From Chloroflexi bacterium OLB13 (GTDB lineage: Bacteria > Chloroflexota > Anaerolineae > Aggregatilineales > Phototrophicaceae): 54,857 bases of DNA. Where the stretch lies: the NCBI GenBank assembly GCA_001567485.1, contig JZRA01000051.1, positions 1 through 54,857 of the forward strand, in the 5' to 3' direction. The notes under the pieces are model-generated. The model was not told the origin of the DNA. It saw only the letters and a program-made list of their open reading frames with translations, and ran no database searches. Shown here piece by piece: positions 15,751 to 24,638 of this stretch (position 1 is the first letter of the stretch; each line of letters starts with the position of its first letter). The position numbers were made by a program, and so were the translations under genes.

Positions 15751-16722
15751 CTAATCCCCGGCGACCGGCTCGGGCTTTTTCGACTCCTTCGTCCAAATCG
15801 GCAGATGCGCGACCTCGCTCTCGTCCAGTTCGCCTTCGCTGACCAGCACGTGCTTGAACGCCGCAATAGCAACTTCCAGCATATCCAGCGACGGCTGGCG
15901 AGTCGTGAGGTGCTGAAGCGCAAGGTTCGGCTTGACGATCACGCGCACCCACGGACGGTGCAAATTGCGGGCCGTCCAGCGCAGCACTTCATAGGCGATG
16001 CCAGCGATCACCGGGATCAGCAGCACGCGCGAGAGGATCAGCAGCAGGAACGGCGGGCGTCCCAACACGCTGAACACCAGCACGCTGACGAACACCACCA
16101 GCAGCAGGAACGCCGTGCCACAGCGCGGGTGCTCGATCGGGTACGTTTGCACGACTTCGGGCGTAAGCTCCGCGCCGGCCTCGTAAGCGTTGATCGTCTT
16201 GTGCTCGGCGCCATGATAGCTGAAGACGCGCTTCATGTCCGGCAGCAGGCCGACGATGCTGATGTAGCCGACGAGGATCGCAAGCTGGATCACGCCCTCG
16301 ATCAGGTTGACGAGGAACGGCGCGTGTTCGAGGCCGAGCAGGTGGCTGATGCCGGTCGCGGCCGTCGTCGGCAGCAAGAAGAACAGCCCGACGGCGAACA
16401 GCATCGAGAACGCAACCGTCCCCCAACCGAGCGGGCCGTTGAAGTTGACCTCTTCCTCGCCCAGCGCCACGTCCGCCGACCACATCAGCGCGCGCACGCC
16501 GAGGCCGAGCGCATCCCACAGCCCGACCACGCCGCGCACGAACGGCGTCTTGGTGATCTTGCTGCGGTACAGCGCGGCCGGGATCGTCGCGCGGTGCACG
16601 GCGATCTTGCCTTTCGGGTCACGCACAGCCACGGCGAAAATGTGCTGGCCGCGCATCATCACGCCTTCCAGCACCGCCTGCCCGCCGTAGCTGAATTTCA
16701 TCTCTCGTTTGACTTCGTTCAT
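15751..16722 (-). CDS. DUF1385 / YqhQ-family membrane protein
   Basis: A 323-aa integral membrane protein. The N-terminal motif YGGQAVLEGVMMRG (residues 12-25) and the central YHGAEHKTINAYE, EHPRCGTAFLLLVV motifs are diagnostic of the DUF1385 family (YqhQ of Bacillus). About five hydrophobic helices follow from residue 90 (AFSMLFAVGLFFLLP, LILSRVLLIPVIAGIAYEVL). The His/Glu/Cys pattern suggests metal binding, but no biochemical role is settled. It is separated by 48 bases from the M24 peptidase gene upstream. The C-terminus is acidic (GELDESEVAHLP). Confidence 0.9.
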   Translation of the reverse strand: MNEVKREMKFSYGGQAVLEGVMMRGQHIFAVAVRDPKGKIAVHRATIPAALYRSKITKTPFVRGVVGLWDALGLGVRALMWSADVALGEEEVNFNGPLGWGTVAFSMLFAVGLFFLLPTTAATGISHLLGLEHAPFLVNLIEGVIQLAILVGYISIVGLLPDMKRVFSYHGAEHKTINAYEAGAELTPEVVQTYPIEHPRCGTAFLLLVVFVSVLVFSVLGRPPFLLLILSRVLLIPVIAGIAYEVLRWTARNLHRPWVRVIVKPNLALQHLTTRQPSLDMLEVAIAAFKHVLVSEGELDESEVAHLPIWTKESKKPEPVAGD

Positions 16723-16770
16723 GAAACTGCCTTCGTCGATAGGCTGAACGGTCTACGTACTGGCGCGGGT

Positions 16771-18006
16771 TCAGCTTCCGCGCAGAGGGAGGATCAAGTC
16801 TTTGGGCACGTCGGTCAAGCTGACCAGTTCGCCACGCTGGGTGATGATCAGCAGATCTTCGACGCGCACGCCGAACCCCTGATCCGGATAGTATAACCCC
16901 GGTTCGATGGTGATGACGTTGCCGGGTGCAAAACGATCATCCTTCGCAAGGTGGCTGATCCGCGGGCTTTCGTGCACGTTGAGACCGACGCCGTGGCCGA
17001 GGGTGTGAACGTAGCCGACGTTCGTGCCGGGCTTGCTGCGCGTGGTCGGATGGCCGTTACCCTCGAAGTAGTCAAGCACGGCCTCTTGCATAAGATGAGT
17101 CGGCTTGCCCACGCCGAAGTGTTCGAGCGCGATGTCGAACGCGGTCATCACCTGATGGTACGCTTCGCGGACGTTGTCCGGCGCGTAGCCGATGCACCAC
17201 GTGCGCGTCATGTCGTGATGATAGCCGCCGCCGATCTCATGCGGGAACAGGTCGAACACGATCGGCTGGCCGAGCTTGAGCGCCTGCCGTTCGTCGCCCC
17301 GGCTGTGCGGGAATCCCGCGTCGCGGCCCTGCGCGAAGATCATCGCGGTGTCCTCAAGGTCGCGGTCGAGCAAGGCGCGCCGCACGAACTGCTTGACGTC
17401 GCCGATGGTCAGCGGCGTGCCGTCATCCTTGATGACCGTTTCGTTCTCATCGGCGCGGTGCTGGCTGATGAAGTCCCATGTCGCCTTGACGACGGCGCTG
17501 GTGCGCTGGGCCACGGAGCGAATACGGGTGATCTCGATGTCGTCTTTGGTCGTATAGGCGGCGTCGAACAGCGTCGGGTTGAGTTCTCCGATGAACGTAT
17601 ACTGCGGGAACCGCTGGCGTAGGCCGTCGATCAACGCCAGCGCGACGTTCACATCGTTGACGCCGTACACGCCGATGCGGCCTTCGGTCAAGCCGAGCTT
17701 GTCGAAGCACCCGCCGTAGAACAAGATCTGCGTCAGGGCGGGATCGCCGCCGGCCTTCTCGCGCGCGGTCTCCATCCCCATCGCGTGATAATCGTAGACT
17801 TCGAGGCCGGACGCGGCGGCTTCGGCGGTCTCCATACCGTTGACGACGAGCACCGGGCTGCGGCCAGCGAGCTTGATCGCCATGCCGCCGGTGATGCGCA
17901 CACCGCCAGTCAAATAATCCAGCGCCGGGCTGTGGTCATGGGCGGCGAACACCATCAGCGCGTCCAGTCCGCGGTCTTGCATCAGGCGATCAATGTCGAG
18001 TTTCAT
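16771..18006 (-). CDS. M24 metallopeptidase (Xaa-Pro aminopeptidase-like)
   Basis: A cytoplasmic dinuclear-metal aminopeptidase of 411 aa that probably removes N-terminal residues before proline. It has a creatinase-like N-terminal domain (about 1-150). The pita-bread catalytic domain has metal ligands in FDLFPHEIGGGYHHDMTRTW (two Asp), LGHGVGLNVHESPRI (His), TIEPGLYY (Glu) and VRVEDLLII (Glu). All five ligands are present. I use the ATG at 18006 (MKLDIDRLM); the in-frame start five codons earlier adds MGHDS. No obvious partner genes. Confidence 0.9.
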   Translation of the reverse strand: MKLDIDRLMQDRGLDALMVFAAHDHSPALDYLTGGVRITGGMAIKLAGRSPVLVVNGMETAEAAASGLEVYDYHAMGMETAREKAGGDPALTQILFYGGCFDKLGLTEGRIGVYGVNDVNVALALIDGLRQRFPQYTFIGELNPTLFDAAYTTKDDIEITRIRSVAQRTSAVVKATWDFISQHRADENETVIKDDGTPLTIGDVKQFVRRALLDRDLEDTAMIFAQGRDAGFPHSRGDERQALKLGQPIVFDLFPHEIGGGYHHDMTRTWCIGYAPDNVREAYHQVMTAFDIALEHFGVGKPTHLMQEAVLDYFEGNGHPTTRSKPGTNVGYVHTLGHGVGLNVHESPRISHLAKDDRFAPGNVITIEPGLYYPDQGFGVRVEDLLIITQRGELVSLTDVPKDLILPLRGS

Positions 18007-18157
18007 GGAATCGTGACCCACCTAGTATCAAGCAGAGTTAGACCGATCCGGTGTCTCCCTCATCCCCGCCGAAGCCGCATGATTCGAGACGGCGGTGAGA
18101 TTTGAGCACCGACCATTAGTGTGGCGTGTTGAGCGCGTTTTGACGAGGGCCGATTGG

Positions 18158-19444
18158 TCAGCGAACCATGCGCAGGACGCGGTAAAGCGCGACGCACAGC
18201 CCGATCAGGATGGCGGTGCGCGTGATGATCGAGAAGGCGTAGATCGACAGCAGGCCGAAGTCGATCACGAGCGCCGACGGGGTGGCGATGCGTGAGTACA
18301 GCACCGGCGCCTCCAGCAGCGACAGTGCCGTCAGCGCGAGGCATGTCAGTACGCCGGCGCGGTTGGGAAAGCACAGCAGCGTCAGCGGCAGCACCTGCAC
18401 CAGCCAATGCGGCGACCATCCCTGCGCTTGCAAGAAGAACACCAGCAGCGTGAGCAGCGTGAACGCGACCAGCCCCCGGTTGTCGCGGCGGCGTGTGCGC
18501 AGAAAACAGAACAGCCCGACGCCCAGCCCAAGCGCGATGCGGACGGCTCCGGGAATGACCGGCGGGCGACCGTATAGTTGATCGGCGGCGGCGAGGTCGT
18601 AGTGCAGCAGCACCGGATCGTCGCCGGGGAAGGCGAAGTCGCCGGCGGATAGGTTGCCATCAATCAGCGCCCACACGCTGCCATAGCTGGCCTTGCGAAA
18701 CTGCGCCGTCAGCGAGGTCAGCGTGACCTGCGGGTTGGGGTTGTCGATCAGCAGCACGCCGTACGCGCCGGCGAACAGCGCGGCGGTCAGCACGATCATC
18801 TGTACTGCGCGCCACGGCGGGCGGAACCGCAGCGCGGACGCGATCAGCAGCGCCGGCGTGAACTTGACCAGCGCGCCAATCGCCGCCGCCACGCCAGCCG
18901 CACGGTCGCGGTTCGTCAGCAGCAAGCGCACGCCCAGCAGCAGCCAGAACGCCACCAGCGTCTCGAAGTTCCAGAACAACTGGATCAGCGGAAGGGCGAG
19001 CATCGCGTATACCCACGCCACTGCCACGCCGGTCGGCCGGCCGTACAGCCGCGCGCCGATTGAGCGCACTAGCAGCAGGTTGGCGCAGTCGAACGCCAGC
19101 ATGAGCGCGCTGATGACGGCCGTCCACACTGGAAAGTTGACGTTAGGCAGAGCTTGATAAATCAGCACGCTCAGCCACGCCCACACCGGCGGGAACTCGC
19201 TCCACCAGTCGCGGAACGGCAGGTCGCCACCGTCGCTGAGGGCCGCCAGCGTGAAGTGGTAGGCGCGGTCGCTGCCGGCGGTCAGTCCCCCGCCGCCAAA
19301 CGTCCCGACCGGCGGATAGGCCATCATCAGGCCGACACGCAGAAACACGAACAACAGCAGCAGCACACGGATATCGGTAAGCAGCGCGTGGATCGTGACG
19401 CTGGGCGCGGTGGAGGTGTGAGGGGGTGGTGTTGGTGGTTGCAT
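18158..19444 (-). CDS. GT87-like polyprenol-phosphate-dependent glycosyltransferase
   Basis: A 428-aa multi-pass membrane protein with about ten hydrophobic helices. DUF2029/GT87-type features: an early extracytoplasmic loop with FRDWWSEFPPVWAW containing acidic residues, LIQLFWNFETLVAFWLLLGV, and LVKFTPALLIASALRFRP. Family members transfer mannose or other sugars from polyprenol phosphate on the outer face of the membrane. The N-terminus is proline-rich (QPPTPPPHT). A TATAAT box lies only nine bases before the ATG (19453-19458), so the mRNA may be nearly leaderless. It is divergent from the gene at 19671. Confidence 0.78.
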   Translation of the reverse strand: MQPPTPPPHTSTAPSVTIHALLTDIRVLLLLFVFLRVGLMMAYPPVGTFGGGGLTAGSDRAYHFTLAALSDGGDLPFRDWWSEFPPVWAWLSVLIYQALPNVNFPVWTAVISALMLAFDCANLLLVRSIGARLYGRPTGVAVAWVYAMLALPLIQLFWNFETLVAFWLLLGVRLLLTNRDRAAGVAAAIGALVKFTPALLIASALRFRPPWRAVQMIVLTAALFAGAYGVLLIDNPNPQVTLTSLTAQFRKASYGSVWALIDGNLSAGDFAFPGDDPVLLHYDLAAADQLYGRPPVIPGAVRIALGLGVGLFCFLRTRRRDNRGLVAFTLLTLLVFFLQAQGWSPHWLVQVLPLTLLCFPNRAGVLTCLALTALSLLEAPVLYSRIATPSALVIDFGLLSIYAFSIITRTAILIGLCVALYRVLRMVR

Positions 19445-19452
19445 GGCGGGCC

Positions 19453-19458
19453 ATTATA
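19453..19458 (-). promoter_or_regulatory. -10 element TATAAT (minus strand), nearly leaderless
   Basis: On the minus strand the sequence reads GCGGTATAATGGCC before the ATG at 19444. The same GCGGTATAATGGCC string precedes the aldo/keto reductase gene at 48189-48202. No clear -35 hexamer is present. Confidence 0.5.
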
Positions 19459-19553
19459 CCGCCGGACGACGTGGCGAGTGCTATACGGTGAGAAGCCGTC
19501 AACCGTACGGCGTGCGAAACATCCCAAAGTGGGATGCGCCGAGTCCAAGCCGC

Positions 19554-19595
19554 GATGGGAGACCGAATCTCTCGACTTACGAACACCGGCTTAGT
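19554..19595 (+). repeat. 42-base dispersed repeat, copy 1
   Basis: The reverse complement of these bases occurs at 27931-27972 with two mismatches (core GAGAGATTCGGTCTCCCATC on that strand). A non-coding element in opposite orientations 8 kb apart. Confidence 0.75.
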
Positions 19596-19670
19596 CCGTT
19601 GCGTATCCGCGTATTCCGCGCTAGGGTCAGTGTCATGCTGCGGGATGAGCGCGGCGCGAAAGGCGGGGCG

Positions 19671-20798
19671 ATGTTGGCGATTCGTAAACCGGTGGTGCGG
19701 GCGGATGCCGCGCGGTACGTGTTGATTCTGACGCTGGCGTTCGCGCTGTGCGTCGTCGTGACACGCGTCTATCTCGAACTCGCGGGTTATCCGCAGTTAG
19801 GGAACGATACGTATCATTTCGCTCACGCGCTGTGGGGTGGCCTGTTGCAATTCTTCGCCGTGCTGCTGCCTCTGCTGTGCGTGAACCGCTGGGCGCGCGA
19901 CGTATCGGCGGTGCTTGCCGGCGCCGGCGCTGGCCTGTTCATCGACGAGGTGGGCAAATTCATCACGCAGCAGAACGACTACTTCTTCCCGCTTGCCGCG
20001 CCGATCATCTACGTCGCGTTTCTGACGATCCTGCTGATCTACCTGATCGTCCGGCGGCGTCAGTCCTCGACCGACGTTCACGCCGAGATGTACTACGTGC
20101 TGGGCGAGCTGGAGGAGGTGCTGGAGGATGATCTGTCGGTGAGCGAACGCGACCATCTCGTGACGCGCTTACAGCAGATCGCCGCTCAGACGGCCCGGCC
20201 AGACGTTGCCGACCTTGCGCGCCACATCACGCAGTACTTACAGTCGGCCTCGCTTGATCTGTCGCCCGACCGCATAACGCTGTCCGCGCGGTGCGTCGCG
20301 TTGATTACGCGCTTCGAGAAGCGATTCCTGCCGCGTCCGATCGCGCGCGCCCTGCTGATCGCGCTGTTTGCGCTGAGCGGCGTGCTGTCACTGGTGATGC
20401 TCTACGTGCTGGCGACGGTGCTTGGCGGCGCAAGAGGTTCCCTGCCGGACGTGCTGCGCGTGATCGTCTCGGAGACGGCGAACGTCGACAGCGCCAGAAG
20501 CCTGAACTGGTACCTGATCCTGATCGGCCTCGATCTGGTCACGGGCATGCTTCTGCTGGTCGCGATGGTGGCATTTCTCATCCGGCGGGATGTGCTGGCT
20601 TCCGCGCTGGGCATGATCGCGCTGGTGGTGACGCTGGCGTTCTCGAACACGCTGTCGTTCTACTTCGACCAATTCTCGGTGCTGTTCAACACGATGTTCA
20701 CGTTCGGCGTCCTGCTGATGCTGCAGCGGTATCGTGACCGGTTTGTGGGCGAGCCGCTGCTGTCAGATGCCGAGTCAGTGGTCGCGCCGGACGACTAG
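19671..20798 (+). CDS. Hypothetical multi-pass membrane protein
   Basis: I do not recognise a named family. From the ATG at 19671 it is 375 aa. An aggcgggg ribosome binding site directly precedes this start; an ATG at 19635 is possible. It has four N-terminal helices (YVLILTLAFALCVVVTRVYL, GGLLQFFAVLLPLLCV, VLAGAGAGLFIDEVG, PIIYVAFLTILLIYLIV), with HFAHALWGG and DEVGKFITQQNDYFFP between them. A soluble acidic helical stretch (LGELEEVLEDDLSVSERDH) follows, then four more helices. The His and Asp/Glu residues in the membrane part suggest an enzyme or metal site, but that is only a guess. Confidence 0.7.
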   Translation: MLAIRKPVVRADAARYVLILTLAFALCVVVTRVYLELAGYPQLGNDTYHFAHALWGGLLQFFAVLLPLLCVNRWARDVSAVLAGAGAGLFIDEVGKFITQQNDYFFPLAAPIIYVAFLTILLIYLIVRRRQSSTDVHAEMYYVLGELEEVLEDDLSVSERDHLVTRLQQIAAQTARPDVADLARHITQYLQSASLDLSPDRITLSARCVALITRFEKRFLPRPIARALLIALFALSGVLSLVMLYVLATVLGGARGSLPDVLRVIVSETANVDSARSLNWYLILIGLDLVTGMLLLVAMVAFLIRRDVLASALGMIALVVTLAFSNTLSFYFDQFSVLFNTMFTFGVLLMLQRYRDRFVGEPLLSDAESVVAPDD

Positions 20799-21016
20799 CG
20801 CGCTCGCGAAGCGACACCTCATCGGCGTTCGCCCGGCCCGCGATCAGGACGGCCAACCTGTCTTTGGGCGCGCATTGTCACAACGTGAGCATGATCGCCG
20901 CGGCGCACGCTTCCCTCAAGATGAATCGACGAACTGGCATAGCATTACGAAGCACACCGGCGCGTGCGGCCCGTGCAGGAGAGTTCGCGTATGGTTTGCC
21001 CAGCCCGCGCCCGCGA

Positions 21017-21406
21017 TCAGGCCGGCGGACTCGACTGCATCAGCGCACGAATGGCAAACGCGGTATATACGATCAGCACTGCCAGCAGGATGAACCCCAA
21101 CCACAGCGGGATGCCGAAGTAGTTGTCCCAGATCAGGTAGAACATCCCGTGCGCGATGTCGAACAGGAGCACGCCGAGCGCCAGCACGAACACCGGCCCG
21201 CCCCATGATTTGCCGCGCTTGAGGCCGTATCCACCCGCGACGCCCAGCGGGATGACCAGAAAGAGGTCACAGATGATGTAGGCGAGGCGCACCGGGCGCG
21301 ACTCGATCTCGCCCCAGTTGGTCACGACGCCCCACACCCATCCGAGCGCCAGCAGCGCCAGCACGACGAACAGGATGTTCACCGCCCAGTTGAGCTGTTT
21401 GGTCAT
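21017..21406 (-). CDS. Small four-helix membrane protein (129 aa)
   Basis: Unrecognised. Four hydrophobic helices: WAVNILFVVLALLALGWVWG, LAYIICDLFLVIPLGVAGGY, PVFVLALGVLLFDIAHGMFY, WLGFILLAVLIVYTAFAI. GYGLKRGKSWG sits in the loop between helices 2 and 3. It is the last gene of a four-gene minus-strand operon and starts three bases after the stop of 21410-22090. About 218 bases downstream to the convergent gene hold no feature I can name. Confidence 0.68.
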   Translation of the reverse strand: MTKQLNWAVNILFVVLALLALGWVWGVVTNWGEIESRPVRLAYIICDLFLVIPLGVAGGYGLKRGKSWGGPVFVLALGVLLFDIAHGMFYLIWDNYFGIPLWLGFILLAVLIVYTAFAIRALMQSSPPA

Positions 21407-21409
21407 GGC

Positions 21410-22090
21410 TCAATCCCCCGCCGACGCCGACGCTGGGGGTTTGAGCCGCAGCAAGTTGACGCCCACGGCGAGAATCCAGATCAGCAGCGGCGGCAGCGAT
21501 ACGCCGAATACGATATCGTTGTTGAAGATGATCTTCCCGGCCAAGATACCGACCGTCGCGGCGATGCCGGCGGCGATTCCGAGCCATGCCAGCCAGCGAG
21601 GCAGCACGTCGTCGCGCAGCAGTTCCATACCGAACAGCGACACCGCCACGAAAATCGCCACCAGATGGGCGATCTCTAGCGCGACGTTGTACGGCCAGAA
21701 CGACTCGTAGCTGAAGATGATGTTCTGCTGAAGCGCCGGGTCTGCCAGCGCATATTGATCCGCCAGATACTTGAAGTACGTCAGATGCGTGAGGATTTGC
21801 GCCGCGCCCAGCCCAGCCCCCACGATCACGAGGTACTTCGCGACGATGATGAACGGCGATCCTTGATCCTTGAAGGCCGCCGCCGCGCCCAGCACGAACG
21901 GGATAAACATGAAGTAGGACATCGAGATGACCACGTGGATCGGAATCCAGTAGCTCAGGCCGGCGATCACGCCGAGCGCCTCGACCGTGTCGGCCGGGAT
22001 CGGTGGATGCAAGCCGTTGCCGACCAACTGCATCAACCCGACGATGATCGCGAAGTAGCCTCCCATTCTGACCAAACGCATATTGACCAT
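21410..22090 (-). CDS. Membrane protein, DUF4386-like architecture
   Basis: A 226-aa protein with about six transmembrane helices. The start MRLVRMGGYFAIIVGLMQLVG, the extracytoplasmic-looking loop with YLADQYALADPALQQ, and the end LLIWILAVGVNLLRL resemble the DUF4386 group. The function is unknown. The spacing to the genes on both sides is three bases. Starts at MVNM or at MRLV (22081) are both possible. Confidence 0.66.
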   Translation of the reverse strand: MVNMRLVRMGGYFAIIVGLMQLVGNGLHPPIPADTVEALGVIAGLSYWIPIHVVISMSYFMFIPFVLGAAAAFKDQGSPFIIVAKYLVIVGAGLGAAQILTHLTYFKYLADQYALADPALQQNIIFSYESFWPYNVALEIAHLVAIFVAVSLFGMELLRDDVLPRWLAWLGIAAGIAATVGILAGKIIFNNDIVFGVSLPPLLIWILAVGVNLLRLKPPASASAGD

Positions 22091-22093
22091 GAT

Positions 22094-22477
22094 TTACCCC
22101 CTCCGTCGGTAAACGAACCCAAGTACGTAGAGTCCCGCAAGCCCGTCGTAGATCGCGACCGGCAGCGCGCCTACGGCGACTACACCGCTCACCGCCGCCG
22201 CGACAATCAGGGTTGTGCCGGCGAGTTTCTGCAGCCCGGCCCACAGCAGCACCGCCGGTATATACGCCTTATCCCACGCGGTATGCAGCAGGGCCGCGCC
22301 GAACAGCGCCGTGACTACGCTCAGAAACCGGAACAGAAACACCGAGGCGTTCGACGCTTCGAGCGACATCGCGCCAAGCGCCACACCCGGCACGATGAAC
22401 TGTACAGCGCCGCTCAATATCGTGATGACGGCAATCGCTACGACGAGCCATTCCGTCCAATGGCGTGACCGCAGCAT
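22094..22477 (-). CDS. Small four-helix membrane protein (127 aa)
   Basis: Unrecognised. Helices: WLVVAIAVITILSGAVQFIV, LFRFLSVVTALFGAALLHTA, IPAVLLWAGLQKLAGTTLIV, GALPVAIYDGLAGLYVLGFV. The second gene of the four-gene operon, six bases after the first gene and three before the next. General shape resembles DUF4345-like small membrane proteins, but I cannot assign it. Confidence 0.62.
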   Translation of the reverse strand: MLRSRHWTEWLVVAIAVITILSGAVQFIVPGVALGAMSLEASNASVFLFRFLSVVTALFGAALLHTAWDKAYIPAVLLWAGLQKLAGTTLIVAAAVSGVVAVGALPVAIYDGLAGLYVLGFVYRRRG

Positions 22478-22483
22478 AAGCCG

Positions 22484-23011
22484 CTACCGCAGCTTGAGAT
22501 CAGGGACGACCAGTCCGGTAACGAAACGCGACGCAATCTTGAGCACGAAGTACGCCCCGATCGGGTACAGCGCGTCGACCACGCTCCATCCGATCAGATA
22601 CGCCAGATTGCCCTCGATGAAGAAGAAGCGGCTGAATTCCCATGTGCCGAGGATGCGCTGCTCGGCAAACTTGACGACGAGGCTGTAGATGCCGAACAGC
22701 ACCATCTGTTCCCACAACGGGCGCTTATGTGAGATGGCGTAGAGGAACCCGAGGCCGAGGCCGATCCACAAGAACGAGTGGATGATGTTGTTGAGCCACG
22801 GGTAGAAGCTCATGATGCCGAGCAGGTAGAACAAGAAATTGCCGACGAAGATGCCGACCGACCACACGACATAGAGCACGAGGAACGAACGGCGGAAATT
22901 CGATGCGAACCATGGCATGGCCTGCCGCATCGCAAGCCACAAGCTGAGATAGATCAGCAGGACGAAAGCGTATCCGAACAGGGTGTTGCCAGTTCCTAGA
23001 ACAGTGTCCAT
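22484..23011 (-). CDS. Five-to-six-helix membrane protein, first gene of operon
   Basis: Unrecognised. From the ATG at 23011 it is 175 aa; a longer in-frame start at 23065 adds 18 residues. Helices: LFGYAFVLLIYLSLWLAM, FLVLYVVWSVGIFVGNFLFY, IIHSFLWIGLGLGFLYAI, MVLFGIYSLVVKFAEQRI, LAYLIGWSVVDALYPIGAYF. The loop WEFSRFFFIEGN is rich in aromatic residues. It lies divergent from the flavoprotein gene at 23208 with a shared intergenic region of about 200 bases, which suggests co-regulation of the two units. Confidence 0.65.
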   Translation of the reverse strand: MDTVLGTGNTLFGYAFVLLIYLSLWLAMRQAMPWFASNFRRSFLVLYVVWSVGIFVGNFLFYLLGIMSFYPWLNNIIHSFLWIGLGLGFLYAISHKRPLWEQMVLFGIYSLVVKFAEQRILGTWEFSRFFFIEGNLAYLIGWSVVDALYPIGAYFVLKIASRFVTGLVVPDLKLR

Positions 23012-23168
23012 CGGAAAGTCATTGAACCCCCATAGTGTTGCTGTGTTGGTCGTAGGTGGCGCCACATCTAATCGTCAGCAGATTCCCGAACTTTGTCAAA
23101 CGACGGGGGGAAAAGCGCGTCCGACTCCGCATCTGTCCCGCAGCGCCGCGCGGATCGCCAAAAGCCCC

Positions 23169-23174
23169 TATACT
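23169..23174 (+). promoter_or_regulatory. -10-like TATACT before the flavoprotein gene
   Basis: TATACT lies 33 bases before the ATG at 23208. A GGAG ribosome binding site is at 23193-23196 in GCGCAGCGGAGTG, the same leader string found before the gene at 48229. No strong -35 element is visible. Confidence 0.4.
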
Positions 23175-23207
23175 GGGTGAAACACAGCGCAGCGGAGTGG
23201 CCCGCCG

Positions 23208-24551
23208 ATGAATACATCCCGCACAGCACCTTCGCATCGGGTCGTCGTGGTGGGCGGTGGGCTAGCCGGTCTGGCGGCGGGCGCGCTGCTCGCTGACGCT
23301 GGCGCCGCCGTCACAGTACTTGAGCAGCGGCCCGTGCTGGGCGGCCGCGCGCTGGTCGTGCAGCAGAAGGGCTTCACGCTCAACTACGGCCTGCATTACA
23401 TCGTCGGCGGTCACGCCAGCCCGCATTACCGGATCCTCAAGCAGCTCGGCAAGCTCGATGCGGCCCCGCTGACGCCGGTCAAGCCGCGCCTGCTGCATCG
23501 GATGCGCGGCGGCGGCTTGTTTCACGTCCCATCCACGCCGCTCGACCTGCTGACAACAAAGCTGCTCACACCGCGCGGCAAGCTGGGACTGGCGCGCGCC
23601 GCCGTGGTGATCCTGTCCGCCGACCCCGAAACGTTGTGGCGCGTGCCGGTCGGTGAGTGGCTCGACGGCTTCGCGCGTGAGCCGTCGCTGCGGACGTTCT
23701 TCCTCGACCTCGTCGGCCCACTTTCGTTCGAGGCTGACCCCGAAGCCCTATCGGCGGCACATTTCGTGCTGGCAGTTCGCCCTCTGCTGATGCCGAAAGG
23801 CCCGATCGCGCTGTATCCCGCCGGTGGATGGATCCGCATGTTCGAGGCGTTCAAGGCGCACATCGAGGAACACGGCGGCAGCGTGCAGACGAAAGCCGGC
23901 GTCGAACGTCTTGAGATCGCTCGCGGCAGGGTCGAAGGTGTGTGGTCGGACGGCGTGCTGTACCCCGCCGAGTCGATCGTGCTGGCCGTGCCGCCGAACG
24001 ATCTGGCCGGCCTGCTCAAGGAGACGCCGGTGGATGGCCTCGGGCCGGAACGGCTGAACGCGATCCGCCCGACGATGGGTGTTGCGGTCGATCTGGGCGT
24101 CATCGGGCTGCACAACGAGCAGATCGGCACCATTGAACTGCCGGAGCTGAACGGCACGCTCGGCGTTCACAACCTGTTCGAGCCGTCCCTAGCGCCGCAG
24201 GATGGGCATGTGTTTCAGTTCCTGCGCTTCATGACGCCCGATCAAATGGCCGACAAGGCGGAGGTCGACCGCACCGAGCCGATGATCCTCGACGTGCTGG
24301 AGGGCATCTGGCCCGGCTTCACGCAGAAGATCGCGGTACGCCGCATCCTCATCCGGCCGATGTTGACGGCGGCGAGCCACCGTTTCGACCAGCCCAAGCC
24401 GGACTTGCTGCCGGTCGATGTCCGCACGGTCACGGGCCTGTATCTCGCTGGCGATGCGACCGCGTCGGCCGGGGAACTCTCGCACTCGGCGGGCAATTCG
24501 GCCCTCACCGTCGCCGCGCTGATCCGCGCCCGCGCCGGCCTGCCTCGGTAA
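23208..24551 (+). CDS. Carotenoid-desaturase-like FAD-dependent oxidoreductase
   Basis: A 447-aa amine-oxidase/phytoene-desaturase-fold flavoprotein. The FAD-binding start is VVVVGGGLAGLAAGALL (residues 12-28) with VTVLEQRPVLGGRA at 36-49. The family C-terminal FAD motif is GLYLAGDATASAGELSHSAG near 408-427. The middle carries substrate-domain elements (LNYGLHYIVGGH). Likely acts on a lipid or isoprenoid. There are no crtB/crtE genes nearby, so a classical carotenoid pathway is not shown. It is 87 bases upstream of the membrane-GMC gene on the same strand. Confidence 0.84.
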   Translation: MNTSRTAPSHRVVVVGGGLAGLAAGALLADAGAAVTVLEQRPVLGGRALVVQQKGFTLNYGLHYIVGGHASPHYRILKQLGKLDAAPLTPVKPRLLHRMRGGGLFHVPSTPLDLLTTKLLTPRGKLGLARAAVVILSADPETLWRVPVGEWLDGFAREPSLRTFFLDLVGPLSFEADPEALSAAHFVLAVRPLLMPKGPIALYPAGGWIRMFEAFKAHIEEHGGSVQTKAGVERLEIARGRVEGVWSDGVLYPAESIVLAVPPNDLAGLLKETPVDGLGPERLNAIRPTMGVAVDLGVIGLHNEQIGTIELPELNGTLGVHNLFEPSLAPQDGHVFQFLRFMTPDQMADKAEVDRTEPMILDVLEGIWPGFTQKIAVRRILIRPMLTAASHRFDQPKPDLLPVDVRTVTGLYLAGDATASAGELSHSAGNSALTVAALIRARAGLPR

Positions 24552-24638
24552 TCGGGGCCGCTGCCAAGCGTGCTTTCAGATTACGTTGTATGCTTGATTC
24601 TGTCGAACGTTGTCGTATTCGAGCCGGGGAATCGTCTA

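Noticed and set aside
15712..16896. Long plus-strand frame opposite the YqhQ gene
   Set aside because: Antisense shadow. It has Gln/His/Arg-rich low complexity and no domain, while the YqhQ motifs are intact on the minus strand.
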